Shown: positions 10,591 to 23,389, counted from the stretch's first letter. The stretch: DNA of 42,500 bases from Chrysomallon squamiferum (GCA_012295275.1 CM022672.1:10677904-10720403), one strand, 5' to 3'. Made by a program: numbers and translations. The notes: a model not told the origin generated them from the sequence alone.

Positions 10591-11204
10591 TGTTTGTTTT
10601 TGTTTGTTTGTTTGAATGTTTTTCTTTTTGTTTTTTGTTTTGTTTTATTTGTTTTTGGTTTTATTTTTATTTTAGTTTATTTTATTTTTTTAATGTATTT
10701 ACATTTTTTATATATATATATACTATTTGTTTATTTATGTTTATTTATTTCATTTTTTATTATTTATTTATCTGTTTATTTATTCATTTATTTGTTTGTT
10801 TCATTTTAACTTTTAAGTATGTTAAAAAAAAATCTCTTTATTTATTTAAAATTTGTTTCTATCTATCTATCTAAATCTGAATATGAAACAATTTTTATTT
10901 ATAAATACATAACCCAGATGGTCAGATTTATAGACAAAATACATTATGTAACATGTACAAACTCGAAGTCAGTTCTGATAATGGTATCTTTTCTGCTGTT
11001 CTTTCAGACTGGTGTAATGATTTTATGTTATTTCACAACAGTAATTAATATCTCGTGTCAGTGAGTAGTTTTGTTACTGCTTTTCGCCTCTACAATCTAC
11101 GTAGGATAATAATGCAAGGACATGGAAATTAGCTATGAGATAAAAACGTGAAAATCATAATACACCCTGAATGCTGTCTTTAAATTTTGTAAGAAATTAT
11201 CCCG
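10591..11204. other. T-rich tract and plain sequence, no gene
   Basis: TTTG/TTTA-rich sequence at 10591-10815 gives Phe-rich artefact frames. The remainder to 11204 is unremarkable. Confidence 0.5.
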
Positions 11205-12726
11205 ATGTTCACACCCTGATACTCACTCGCAGATATTCACAACCTGATACTCACTCGCAGATATTCACAACCTGATACTCACTCGCAGATATTCACACAA
11301 CGATACTCACTAGCTGATATTCACACCCTGATACTCACTAGCTGATATTCACACCCTGATACTCACTAGCTGATATTCACACCCTGATACTCACTCGCTG
11401 ATATTCACACCCTGATACTCACTCGCTGATATTCACACCCTGGCACTCACTCGCAGATATTCACAACCTGATACTCACTCGCAGATATTCACACCCTGAC
11501 ACTTACTAGCTGATATTCACACCCTGATACTCACTCGCAGATATTCACACCCTGACACTCACTAGCTGATATTCACACCCTGATACTCACTCGCAGATAT
11601 TCACACCCTGACACTCACTCGCTGATATTCACACCCTGATACTCACTCGCAGATATTCACACCCTGGCACTCACTCGCAGATATTCACACCCTGGCACTC
11701 ACTCGCTGATATTCACACCCTGGCACTCACTCGCAGATATTCACACCCTGGCACTCACTCGCAGATATTCACACCCTGGCACTCACTCGCTGATATTCAC
11801 ACCCTGACACTCACTCGCTGATATTCACACCCTGACACTCACTCGCTGATATTCACACCCTGACACTCACTCGCTGATATTCACACCCTGACACTCACTC
11901 GCTGATATTCACACCCTGACACTCACTCGCTGATATTCACACCCTGACACTCACTCGCAGATATTCACACCCTGATACTCACTCGCAGATATTCACACCC
12001 TGACACTCACTCGCTGATATTCACACCCTGATACTCACTCGCAGATATTCACACCCTGATACTCACTCGCTGATATTCACACAACGATACTCACTCGCCG
12101 ATATTCACACCCTGATACTCACTAGCTGATATTCACACCCTGATACCCACTCGTTGATATTCACACCCTGACACTCACTCGCTGATATTCACACAACGAT
12201 ACTCACTAGCTGATATTCACACCCTGATACTCACTCGCAGATATTCACACCCTGATACTCACTCGCAGATATTCACACCCTGACACTCACTCGCAGATAT
12301 TCACACCCTGACACTCACTCGCAGATATTCACACCCTGATACTCACTCGCAGATATTCACACCCTGACACTCACTCGCAGATATTTACACCCTGACACTC
12401 ACTAGCAGATATTCACACCCTGACACTCACTCGCAGATATTCACACCCTGACACTCACTCGCAGATATTCACACCCTGACACTCACTCGCTGATATTCAC
12501 ACCCTGATACTCACTCGCTGATATTCACACCCTGACACTCACTCGCTGATATTCACACCCTGATACTCACTCGCCGATATTCACACCCTGACACTCACTC
12601 GCAGATATTCACACCCTGACACTCACTCGCAGATATTCACACCCTGACACTCACTCGCAGATATTCACACCCTGACACTCACTCGCTGATATTCACACCC
12701 TGATACTCACTCGCAGATATTCACAG
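11205..12726. repeat. 28-bp minisatellite, about 54 copies
   Basis: A 28-bp unit containing GATATTCACACCCTG and then ACTCACTCGCT repeats almost without length change. Point variants (TAGC/TCGC, GCAG/GCTG, CTGATAC/CTGACAC/CTGGCAC) are clustered along the array, which shows local homogenisation. There are no unique spacers, so this is a minisatellite, not a CRISPR-like array. Confidence 0.95.
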
Positions 12727-14945
12727 TCTGATACGCACACACAGGTACTCACACTGGTACTAACTTGCTGATACATACACAGGTACTCATACTGCTACTA
12801 ACTTGCTGGTACGTACACAGGTACTCACACTGCTACTAACTTGCTGGTGGTACGTACACAGGATATTCACACTGCTACCCACTTGCCGGTACGTACACAC
12901 AAGTACTGACACTGGTACTAACTTGCTGGTACATACACAGGTACTCACACTGCTACTAACTTGCTGGTACGTACACACAGGTACTCACACTGGTACTAAC
13001 TTGCTGATACATACACAGGTACTCACACTGCTACTAACTTGCTGGTACGTACACACAGGTACTCACACTGGTACTAACTTGCTGGTACGTACACACAGGT
13101 ACTCACACTGCTACTAACTTGCTGGTACGTACACACAGGTACTCACACTGGTACTAACTTGCTGGTATATTCACACTGCTACTAACTTGCTGGTACGTTC
13201 ACAGGTACCTGACACTGGTACTAACTTGATGGTTACACACAGGTACTCACACTGATATTCACACTTGCTGGTACGTACACACAGGTACTCACACTGCTAC
13301 TAACTTGCTGGTACGTACACAGGTACTCACACTGCTACTAACTTGCTGGTACGTACACACAAGTACTGACACTGGTACTAACTTGCTGGTACATACACAG
13401 ATACTCACACTGCTACTAACTTGCTGGTACGTACACACAAGTACTGACACTGGTACTAACTTGCTGGTACGTACACACAGGTACTCACACTGCTACTAAC
13501 TTGCTGGTACGTACACACAGGTACTCACACTGCTACTTCACTTGCTGGTACGTACACACAGGTTCACACACTGGTACTGGCTTGCTGGTACATACACAGG
13601 TACTCACACTGGTACTAACTTGCTGGTACATACACAGGTACTCACACTGCTACTAACTTGCTGGTACGTACACACAGGTACTCACACTGCTACTTCACTT
13701 CCTGGTACGTACACACTGATATTCACACTGGTACTAACTTGCTGGTACATACACAGGTCCACACTGCTACTAACTTGCTGGTACGTACACACAGGTACTC
13801 ACACTGCTACTAACTTGCTGGTACGTACACACAGGTACTCACACTGGTACTAACTTGCTGGTACGTACACACAGGTACTCACACTGCTACTAACTTGCTG
13901 GTACGTACACACAGGTACTCACACTGGTACTAACTTGCTGGTACGTACACACAGGTACTCACACTGCTACTAACTTGCTGGTACGTACACACAAGTACTG
14001 ACACTGGTACTAACTTGCTGGTACATACACAGGTACTCACACTGCTACTAACTTGCTGGTACGTACACACAGGTACTCACACTGCTACTAACTTGCTGGT
14101 ACGTACACACAGGTACTCACACTGGTACTGGCTTGCTGGTACGTACACACAGGTACTCACACTGGTACTAACTTGCTGGTACATACACAGGTACTCACAC
14201 TGCTACTAACTTGCTGGTACGTACACACAGGTACTCACACTGCTACTAACTTGCTGGTACGTACACACAGGTACTCACACTGGTACTAACTTGCTGGTAC
14301 ATACACAGGTACTCACACTGCTACTAACTTGCTGGTACGTACACACAGGTACTCACACTGGTACTAACTTGCTGGTACGTACACACAGGTACTCACACTG
14401 GTACTGACTTGCTGGTACGTACACACAAGTACTGACACTGGTACTAACTTGCTGATACATACACAGGTACTCACACTGCTACTAACTTGCTGGTACGTAC
14501 ACACAGGTACTCACACTGGTACTAACTTGCTGATACATACACAGGCACTCACACTGCTACTAACTTGCTGGTACGTACACACAGGTACTCACACTGGTAC
14601 TAACTTGCTGGTACGTACACACAGGTACTCACACTGCTACTAACTTGCTGGTACGTACACACAGGTACTCACACTGGTACTAACTTGCTGGTACGTACAC
14701 ACAGGCACTCACACTGCTACTAACTTGCTGGCACGTACACACAGGTACTCACACTGGTACTAACTTGCTGATACATACACAGGCACTCACACTGCTACTA
14801 ACTTGCTGGCACGTACACACAGGTACTCACACTGGTACTAACTTGCTGATACATACACACAGGTACTCACACTGGTACTAACTTGCTGATACATATACAA
14901 GTACTCACACTGGTACTCACACTGGTACTAATTTGCTGGCACACG
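12727..14945. repeat. 38/40-bp minisatellite, about 55 copies
   Basis: Units contain GTACGTACACACAGGTACTC and then ACACTGSTACTAACTTGCTG (S = G or C). There are two main length forms: 40 bp with GTACACACAG and 38 bp with ATACACAG. Blocks of mixed forms recur, giving a higher-order pattern. A 40+38 pair is 78 bp, a multiple of three, which explains the artefact open frames here. The array abuts the 28-bp array directly and shares its motif order. Confidence 0.95.
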
Positions 14946-15375
14946 GGTATTCCCACATCGATACCTGCACACACGTAGTACTCATGCACTAACACTAAGT
15001 GACTCTTACTCATACACTGGTAATTCGACTCTCACACACAGGTTCCCTAACCAGGTTGTTCTGTCTTTCTCTGACTTAATTTACAACAGCTTGCATTGTG
15101 ACAAAACAGTCGCATCAGTTCACAGTTGACTCAGTGTTGACTAAATATTAGAATTTCCAAGCGAGAAAACGGCACGCACGGCTGTTTGCCAGTGAAGGGA
15201 TGTTTGCACATAATTACGTTATCTTCTGCTGTAATTAGTCTATCACGGTGTTAAATAATGTTCTCGTGTTATAGCTTATAGTACGAGGCAGCGTTTTGAT
15301 GGACTAAGCGTTATTGCATTATTTTGTTATTAAATGTTAAGCCATGTTGTATGTTTTAGATTACTGTATAATAGC
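14946..15375. promoter_or_regulatory. Non-repetitive island after the minisatellites
   Basis: The first 100 bp are decayed minisatellite. The rest is balanced sequence with ATAATTACGTTATC and GTAATTAGTC motifs of homeodomain-binding type. No coding frame was seen. A regulatory role is speculative. Confidence 0.25.
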
Positions 15376-15379
15376 GGTT

Positions 15380-15990
15380 ATATTATTCTGTTACTAAATA
15401 TGTTTTCTTCCAAGAAGTATTGTATAGTATGGACTATTGTAATGACCAACGGTTGTATTATTTTGTTATGAAATAGGTTTTCTTCCAAGAAGTATTATAT
15501 AGTATGGACTATTGTAAAGAGCAACGGTTATATTATTTTGTTATTAAATAGGTTTTCATCCAATGAAGTATTATATAGTATGGACTATTGTAATGACCAA
15601 CGGTTATATTATTTTGTTGTTTAATAGGTTTTCTTGTAAGAAGTATTATATATTCTAATGACCAACGGTTATATTATTTTGTTATTAAATAGGTTTTCTT
15701 GTAAGAAGTATTATATAGTATGGAATGTTGTAATGACCAACGGTTATGGACTAATAAGTTTTCTATATTCTAATGACCAACGGTTATATTATTTTGTTAT
15801 TAAATAGGTTTTCTTGTAAGAAGTATTATATAGTATGGACTATTGTAATGACCAACGGTTATATTATTTTGTTGTTTAATAAGTTTTCTTGTAAGAAGTA
15901 TTATATATTCTTGACCAACGGTTAATATTATTTTGTTACAAGTATTGTACAGTATGGAATGTTGTAATGACCAACGGTTATATTATTACA
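15380..15990. repeat. 75-bp minisatellite, about 8 copies with deletions
   Basis: Each unit contains GACCAACGGTTATATTATT, then AGGTTTTCTT, then AAGTATTATATAGTATGG. Several copies are shortened by internal deletions, so the spacing between GACCAACGG motifs varies from about 40 to 77 bp. Confidence 0.9.
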
Positions 15991-16019
15991 GATGTGATGA
16001 TAGCTGTATTAATATTAGA

Positions 16020-16175
16020 ATAGTGTAACAGTAGATGTAGTGGCTGTACTAGTTCTGGTTTTAGTAGTAGGTGGTAACAATGGTAGTAGTAGTAGTAGTA
16101 GTAGTAACAATAGTAGTAGTAGTAACAATGGTAGTAGTAGTAACAATGGTAGTAGTAGCTGCTGAGATAGTGGCA
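16020..16175. repeat. (AGT)n / AGTAACAATGGT microsatellite
   Basis: AGT units are interrupted periodically by AACAATGGT, which produces a poly-Val artefact frame. Confidence 0.85.
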
Positions 16176-16179
16176 GCAG

Positions 16180-16486
16180 CGGTAAACGTTTTTAATTTTA
16201 GTCTTTGTTCTTTAAAGCGTTTCATTTCATTTTTTATATTTAAATTTTTCTCTCTGTATATTTTTATTTTCTTACTTAGACTGAGCTGACATGGGCAGTT
16301 TATCTAAGTTACGTGGCGACAGCTGGTTTGTTGTTTTTTCCTCCACATTTGAAATTAATCTTGACGTGTAACTGAGAAATGTGTGTGTTGCACTGCATTG
16401 CAGTAATTATTATTTGTCACATTCAGGCGCGGCGGGGGGTCCTGCACCTAAACTTTCTGTATTCGTGAAACTAAACAAAACAAAAC

Positions 16487-16518
<32 letters not shown>

Positions 16519-17018
16519 AAAGACACACACATGAAAGTGAGAAAGACTTTATGTTATTATTTTTTTTTTTTTGGTAATCTTTTTTTTTATTAAGTTTTTT
16601 TGTTTTGTGTTGTTGTTTTAATCTTTTGTGATCCATTTATTGTTGTTGTAACTTTAGTTTTTAGGTGTTTTTTTTTGTTGTTTTTTTAATTAAGTGAAGA
16701 TTAAAAGGAATGTTGTAATTGTGTGTGTATATATTCATTTTTTTTTTTTATTTTTATTAGTTATATTTTTTTTTTTTATAAGTATGTATGTATGTATGTA
16801 TCAGTGTATATATGTAATATTTGTATGTGTATTTGTGTGTTTGAATGTATATATAAGATGTTTGCGAGGATGTGTAGTCTGACACTAAATCATATTCTGA
16901 AACTGTCATAATATAAATAAATATATAAAATATATATATATTATAGTAACAGATGCAGGATTTCAGAAAATCCCGTACCATTATTATTATAACTATTACT
17001 TTATTTTGAAATTATTTA
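16180..17018. other. AT-rich low-complexity region, no gene
   Basis: It holds an (AAAAC)n tract at about 16473-16510, T runs near 16560 and 16740, (GTAT)n near 16785-16800 and (AT)n near 16930. The frames across it are composition artefacts. Confidence 0.5.
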
Positions 17019-17058
17019 AAAAAAAAAAAAAAAAAAAAAAAATAATAATAATAATAAT

Positions 17059-17101
<43 letters not shown>

Positions 17102-17170
17102 CAACAACAACAACAGTAATAATAAATATTAAAATAAATAATGATGATAAATAAATAAATAAATAAACAA
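17019..17170. repeat. Poly-A, (AAT)n, (AAC)n and (AAAT)n compound tract
   Basis: A run of about 22 A residues is followed by AAT, AAC and AAAT blocks. Confidence 0.85.
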
Positions 17171-17174
17171 TCGG

Positions 17175-17845
17175 TCGACTAATAAGTACGTGTTTTAAAC
17201 TTCCATCTGTGTTGTAACGGACACAAGATGTACAGCCAATAATTGCCATCGTTACTCCTCTCCACTACCGAGTTATCTTACACTGTGTGGAATCCATTTT
17301 TTTTTTTTTCGCTCTCGCTCACGTTTCGCGATAGATACCCAGCACGCTGTTAACATGGCCTGTTCGACAAGAAAACAGATGTCTTCAGTGAAAACTAGAA
17401 GACGTACAAAACTCAGACACACTCACACACACACACACACAGAACACACACTGTAAATTCTCACGGCGCATTGTCCGATGGGCAACTCGGAAACAAAGAC
17501 GAGCACACAAAACTTATTGATCAGGACTCGTCTGATTCTGTCACACACGTATAATCGCTGGTAAAACGATACACGTTGCCACCTGTTGGACGAGCCGAAC
17601 GTGTCTTTTGTACCATCCTGTGATAACCATAAACTTTGTCACCCGTTCGCGGACGTCCACCGGCGACCGTGCAGGCCACGCGTGGACGACAGTTCATTAA
17701 AGCCTCCGCTTAAAGCTGCGGTCGCTGGAGTTGTCGTTCCGTGCTACGTTGTCGACAATGGCAGCCACGCGTCGGCCATAAAGCTGAGCTACACAGCGGA
17801 GCAGTGAGAGCGTCACCTTTGTGACACGGGTCAAGTTCTGACACC
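17175..17845. promoter_or_regulatory. CpG-rich island, possible regulatory block
   Basis: The part from about 17540 to 17840 is among the most GC- and CpG-rich stretches outside the coding exons. A + strand frame (17586-17807, 73 codons) begins MDEPNVSFVPSC and shows no known domain. The 5' part holds a short CA tract near 17420. It could be a regulatory element, an unrecognised exon or an old transposon fragment; the sequence alone does not decide. Confidence 0.3.
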
Positions 17846-17849
17846 TGTA

Positions 17850-18110
17850 AATCATGTCCTAACATTTTTATAAACTCGCATACATACACACATACAACAT
17901 AGAGATATAACTCAGTATATTCTTATATACATACATACATACATACATACGTGTGTATATATATATAACCTGATAACGTGTAAAACATGTAACATTTTTA
18001 TAAACTCACATACATACATACATACAACATAGAGATATAACTCAATATATTCTTATATACATACATACATCCGTATATATATATATATATATATATAAAA
18101 CAGAGACATA
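17850..18110. repeat. 130-bp tandem duplication with ATAC microsatellites
   Basis: The segment starting AACATTTTTATAAACTC at 17861 recurs at 17991, followed in both copies by ATACATAC and CATAGAGATATAACTCA. An (AT)n run follows at 18075-18100. Confidence 0.85.
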
Positions 18111-18576
18111 TAAGCATATATATATATTTGTTAAACATACATTCATACGTCATAGGTTCGTCAGCGGCATCTGAATATAGTTCGTTCTTGAATATCGACT
18201 ATGAGCAGAGTCAAATCAGACGCACATAAGACAGAGAATAATCAAATTCTAAAATTACATAAATACATACAGTCACTCATTATCTGAGGTACTCTCAACA
18301 AATTAGCAGAAAGGAATAATTTATATGCACGTTCTCTTAGATAGCAGAATCACGTAACAACCAGTCTTTGTTTAACCCAATTGTGTGTGAACTGATAGAA
18401 GATGTAAGACATTCAATGGGTACATAAAGACGAAAATTCTAGTCAGGTAAAAAAAAAAAAAAAAAAAAAAAAATATTCCGATAATCGATGGGCTGTTAAC
18501 TACGTAATAAGTGGAAATAATATAATAAAGATTACGCTAGTCGAAAGATACATAATACCTGCTTGTATTATATTGC

Positions 18577-18577
<1 letters not shown>
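18111..18577. other. Plain sequence with a poly-A run, no gene
   Basis: There is a run of about 24 A residues at 18449-18472 and otherwise unremarkable AT-rich sequence. Confidence 0.5.

Positions 18578-18628
<51 letters not shown>
18578..18628. repeat. (AC)n microsatellite, about 25 units
   Basis: Uninterrupted AC dinucleotides. Confidence 0.95.
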
Positions 18629-18629
<1 letters not shown>

Positions 18630-18639
18630 CAAACACACA

Positions 18640-19015
18640 CAAATGCTAGAATAAGGGGGAGAAATAATGACGATAATAAACTTTTAATTGGAATAAAATA
18701 TTTTCACCACAGCTGGAATTGTCGTATTAACATCATGAAGCAGACCGCGCGCGTCTGCACGAGTAATTATAAAAACGAAGCATGCTTTTTAATGACGTAT
18801 TAACGTAAAAGTTGAAAATAATTTGAAATGTAAAACACTTTGTACAGTGAGAAAACTATCATTATGACGTGAGTTAATAGCCGTTTCCAACGTAACAGCA
18901 CTTTGTTTATATCTAACAGTGGCAAAGGAGCACGTAGAAATAGGTGGAAATAAATAGCGTAAATTTGAAAAGATATCGAACCGATATTAAGTTCAAACAG
19001 TAGAAAATGCTGTTG
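18640..19015. promoter_or_regulatory. Non-repetitive island, possible regulatory block
   Basis: Balanced sequence with TTTAATGACGTATTAACG and ATTATGACGTGAG, which resemble CRE/ATF and homeodomain sites. No coding evidence was seen. Speculative. Confidence 0.25.
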
Positions 19016-19440
19016 CCTTTTAATGTTTATTATGCTTATGATGCTGATGGTGCTGATGCAAATGGTATATGATGATGATGATGATGATGATGATTATGAT
19101 TATAAATTTATTAATTTATTTTTCTTATATATATATATATATATAATAATTCATTGTTTTTTATATTTGTTTTATTTTTGGACAAAATTAATAAAAACAT
19201 TTTCATTGCATTTAGATTGTTTATTGTTATTTATTTATTTACTTACTTAATTATTATAAGCTGATTCTAAATTAACTGCATTACTATAAGATATGCATAT
19301 CTACTAACAGAAATTAGACGTTTGTGTCAAAAGTTGCGATATACTTTTTAAAAGGCGAAGGAGAAAATAAATTTTTGTTTTGTAATCAGAAAATTATTTA
19401 AGGAGTGAAATCAGATGTTTTAATTTGAACATAAACTGAT
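19016..19440. other. GAT and TA microsatellites with plain flanks
   Basis: (GAT)n lies at about 19071-19093 and (TA)n at about 19126-19144. No gene was seen. Confidence 0.6.
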
Positions 19441-19830
19441 CTAATAACAGCCACCAATACTGCTACTGCAGCAACCACAACCACTGCAACAATAACAACG
19501 ACTGCTATTTATATTATAATAACTACCGCTGCTTCTATTACAATTACTGTTTCTACTATATTATTACTTTCATTATTACCATTACAACTATTTATTACTA
19601 CTACAATACTACGATTTTTACATCAGCAAGTAAAAGTTATACCATCTACATGTACAACAACATAACTTCTACCACTTTTTTACCATCCATTACTACATTA
19701 TGTCTACTACTAAATACAACACATTTTACTACTATTACTACTTCCACCACAACAACAATTAATTTTATTGAATTTTGCTAGATTTTTCTACTACTACTGA
19801 AAACATTTGAATTCTAGATTTTAGAAATTT
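19441..19830. repeat. Degenerate (ACT)n / (AAC)n triplet tract
   Basis: Loose ACT, ATT and AAC triplets suggest an old, decayed trinucleotide array. Confidence 0.65.
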
Positions 19831-19967
19831 GAGGATTTTGGAATATAAGGAGACACCCTGAAAATAGGGTCTCAGTCTAAATAAGAAATCCTTTTACATT
19901 TTACATACAGTTTATATGTGCAGGTATTGGATAATTCTGTCACTGAAATAAAGTATGTGTACGTCAA

Positions 19968-20080
19968 ACCATTTCGGATTTCTAGAGGTTTTCGAATTTC
20001 GGATTTCAGAGGTTTTCGGATTTCGGATTTCAGAGGTTTTCGGGTTTCGGATTTCGGAAGTTTTCGGGTTTCGGAAAAAG
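19968..20080. repeat. 24-bp TTTCGGATTTCGGA minisatellite, about 4 copies
   Basis: Units built on GGTTTTCGGATTTCGGATTT repeat about four times between two triplet arrays. Confidence 0.8.
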
Positions 20081-20099
20081 GATACTAAATCTGTATCAT

Positions 20100-20529
20100 G
20101 TCTGTTATTATTATACTTCAGCTACTAATATTACTACAAATGTTACTTTAGCTTCTATTATAAATTCTAATACTGTTCCTATAACTATTACTACTACTTC
20201 AACTATCACTGCTATTGCTAATATTACTCCTACTCCTAGTAATACTACTACCACTGTTACTACTTATGTTATTACTACTTCATCTACTACTAATATTACT
20301 CTTACAACTTCTCCCAATACTCATATAACTTCTACCACTATTACTACTACTTCTACTAGTACTACTACTTCAGCTGCTACGACTGCTACAGCTATTACTC
20401 ATCCTACTTCTATCATTACTCTTGTAATTACTACTATTACAACTACTACTTCTACTAATGCTACTGCTGCTATTTCTACTACTACTACTACCGCTACTAA
20501 TGCTACTATTACTACTACTAATGCTACTG

Positions 20530-20565
<36 letters not shown>

Positions 20566-20580
20566 TACCAGTTCTGCTAA
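20100..20580. repeat. Degenerate (ACT)n tract with a pure 3' end
   Basis: ACT-dominated triplets with many substitutions become nearly pure at about 20533-20563. Confidence 0.8.
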
Positions 20581-20599
20581 TACTATCATTAACACTCCA

Positions 20600-20900
20600 A
20601 TTGTATTCTCAGAAAGAAAAAAAAGCTCAAACAAGATTCAGCTTAGGACTTCATTGGTTGACAATAAAAACTGATATATTTAACACTGTTATCTTATCAG
20701 CAATCGAAGTTAAACGCTGTTCAAAGGAAGCGAATGTATAGCGCCACCTGTCGTGCAAGCAGAACGACGCATGTAAACAGCTCCTACGGCCCCAGTCACG
20801 TGCCTTTCAGATACCAATCGTAATTAATGGTTACGTCACAGAGATCGTATTGTACCTTAAGAGATCGTAATCGTTGGCCACACCACGTTGTTCATTATTA
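20600..20900. promoter_or_regulatory. Non-repetitive island, possible regulatory block
   Basis: This stretch holds an E-box CACGTG, a CRE-like TTACGTCAC, homeodomain-like GTAATTAATGG, GATA-like CTTATC and two copies of GAGATCGTA within 25 bp. No coding frame was seen. The density of such sites makes it one of the better candidates for a regulatory element, but function is untested. Confidence 0.3.
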
Positions 20901-20989
20901 TCTTACAACTGGATGTTAGAAAGCAAAACACACAGAGACGGCATATATATATATATATTTCTTCTTCTTTTAAAAGTTTATTAAGAGTA

Positions 20990-21070
20990 TCTTTTGAAAA
21001 AAAAAAAAAAAAAAAAAAGAAAGAAAGAAAGAAAGAAAGAAAGAAGAAGAAGAAGAAGAAGAAGAAAATC
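20990..21070. repeat. Poly-A, (GAAA)n and (GAA)n purine tract
   Basis: A purine-only run of about 75 bp. Lys/Arg-rich frames through it are artefacts. Confidence 0.9.
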
Positions 21071-21189
21071 TGTTAATGATGGAACACAGAAACAGAGTGA
21101 GAAATCATTTGTCAACTTCAGAAGCTTTGTTCTGGAGTACTGGTCAAAACGAGCCAATTTGGCCAATGATGGATCCGCCAACAAAAATG

Positions 21190-21461
21190 CTGCTACTAAT
21201 ATTAGTACTAGTACTGTTACCACTACTGTTAGTACTAATACTACGACTGCTATTATTTATCCTTTTCCAACAGCTTTATTACTGCTACTGTCATTGCCAC
21301 TACTGCTATTTCTATTACTACTACTGCTGCTGATTAAACTGCTAATGCTACTACTGCAACTACTACTTTTACTACTTCTTCTACTACTACTACTGCTACC
21401 ACAACCACAATTAATGATTAATAGCTACAGCACTACTAGTACTACGGCTTCTACCACTATG

Positions 21462-21498
<37 letters not shown>

Positions 21499-21615
21499 TC
21501 ATTATCATCATTATTATTATTATTATTATTATTATTACGATTATCATCATCATCATCATGATCATCATGATTATTATTATTATTATTATCATCATCATTA
21601 TTATTAATTATTACT
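21190..21615. repeat. (ACT)n then (ATT)n/(ATC)n triplet block
   Basis: ACT-type triplets to about 21455 change to ATT and ATC triplets from about 21460. Confidence 0.85.
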
Positions 21616-22195
21616 TGCGACTAACAATTCTGGCAATATCACAAATCTTTTTAGTAATATAGATGGTATTAATTTTTATAGTCTGTGGTTTTGGATGCTG
21701 TTACAGTTTTTAAAAAGTCGAGATTTTTTTTTCTTTCTGTAAATATTTGTTTACGTGCCGGTGTCTCTTAACAAACTAAAATTAAAATAACTTTGCTGTT
21801 GTGTTTTGAGTGTGTGCGTGTGAATATGTTTCTGTTTGGGTTTTTTTTTTTTTAAGGGGTAGTTCTGGTATTTTAATTGTGATTTCATCAGTTTCGCTCA
21901 TAACGATGTATCAAATGTATCAGTGGAACTTTTAATAATAAAACTAAATAAATAAGTAAATAAAAATAAAATAAAATAAAATAAGCTGAGAGTTTTGCAA
22001 CAGCTGTTTCAAGTATGTAACTGAAACTATCATAACAGCTTTCAAGAAGAAAAATGAAATTATTATCACCTTTAAAATGTGATTTTAAAATAAAACAAAG
22101 GGTTAAAAGTTTACTGTTTGTTATTAATTCCCCACAGAGTTTGTGCTTGTCAATGGTTTTTATAAAAGTCCTCTGATTGCCTACTGCAACGTGAT
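21616..22195. other. AT-rich sequence, no gene
   Basis: A T run at about 21841-21853 and an AAAT tract at about 21946-21982. Nothing else was recognised. Confidence 0.5.
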
Positions 22196-22440
22196 CAAAT
22201 TTTCAAGTTTAAAATATTGTTGTAAAATAAATAACAATTAGATAAAAAAAAAATAGGTATGGCATATCGGAACGTTATTAAATTTTCAAAAGTTTAAAAC
22301 ATTATTGTATAATAAATAACAACCACACGAATAAATAGATATAGCATATTTGAGCGTTTATAATTTTCAAACGTTTAAAATATTATTGTATAGTAAATAA
22401 CAACAGATAAAAAAAACAATAGATATCGCATACTGGAACC
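22196..22440. repeat. 80-bp tandem repeat, about 3 copies
   Basis: Three copies share AAATTTTCAA, GTTTAAAATATTGTTGTA, AATAAATAACAA and a GGCATAT-like block, each diverged from the others. Confidence 0.8.
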
Positions 22441-22569
22441 TTCAGTGTTCCTATAACCAGTAAGATCGCTTCAAGCTCTAACACAGCAGAGGTTAAAATA
22501 CTATTAAATTATAACAAATGAAGCCGAGGTTTAAATAAAAAAAAAAAAATTATAAGTCATTAGCATAAT

Positions 22570-22605
<36 letters not shown>

Positions 22606-22632
22606 GTTTCTAGATTTCTTCTTTTTCAGTTT

Positions 22633-22702
<70 letters not shown>

Positions 22703-23040
22703 TTTATTTTTATTTTTATTTTTATTTTTATTATTATTATTATTTTCAGTTTTTTTTGTATCTTTGATGTGTTTTTTTTTTTTTAAGTTCCACAATTATT
22801 GGTTTAGATATTTCAATGTTAATCAAAAGGCAAAATATAAGAAGGATTTGAGAAATTATGAAAACTGCGTCAAAAAAGCTTATTATATTATTATTAAAAT
22901 TGTTGTTGTTGTTTGTTGTTGTTGTTGTTGTTGTTGTATATGTTTTTTAATTTTGTTGTTGTTGTTGTTGTTGTTATTATATTATTATTAATATTTTGTT
23001 ATTGTTATTATATTATTATTATTATTTCCACTGAAAATAT
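22441..23040. repeat. Poly-A, (TTTA)n, (ATT)n, (ATTTTT)n and (GTT)n tracts
   Basis: About 30 A residues at 22573-22602, TTTA and ATT units at 22640-22745, and GTT units at 22902-22975, with short plain spacers. Confidence 0.8.
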
Positions 23041-23389
23041 GTTAATCAAAACACAAATTATTTACACACACACATAAAAAAAATATAATATATGTTTTTT
23101 TAATTTAATATATGTTGCATATAATCAAATAATATTCTGGTCAATATATATAATACACTGAAAATGTATTTTCTATCAGTCACATCACAAAATTGTCAAA
23201 AATTATTGAGGGTTTTATATTTAATTTTCTATAATTTATATATATATATATAGACCTTGTAAATCAGTATATAGTAAAATTAAAAAAGATTACATTTTAC
23301 TCTCAAAAAAAAAAGAACATTATGCAGGCCTACACGTTCCTTCATCTTATTTGAAAAATCACGCACAAATCAGTGAATAACGAGAACAA
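23041..23389. other. AT-rich sequence, no gene
   Basis: Plain AT-rich DNA with a short TA run at about 23239-23251. Confidence 0.5.

Noticed and set aside
12787-14643. Several 60-104-codon frames with LLTCWYVHTGT-like repeats
   Set aside because: They follow from a 78-bp (40+38) unit pair divisible by three. Frames break wherever the pattern changes and there is no start or splice context.
11205-14945. CRISPR-like direct repeat array
   Set aside because: Units are contiguous with no unique spacers, and the host is clearly an animal. It is a minisatellite.
16381-16640. Lys-rich and Phe-rich frames on both strands
   Set aside because: They come from (AAAAC)n and T runs.
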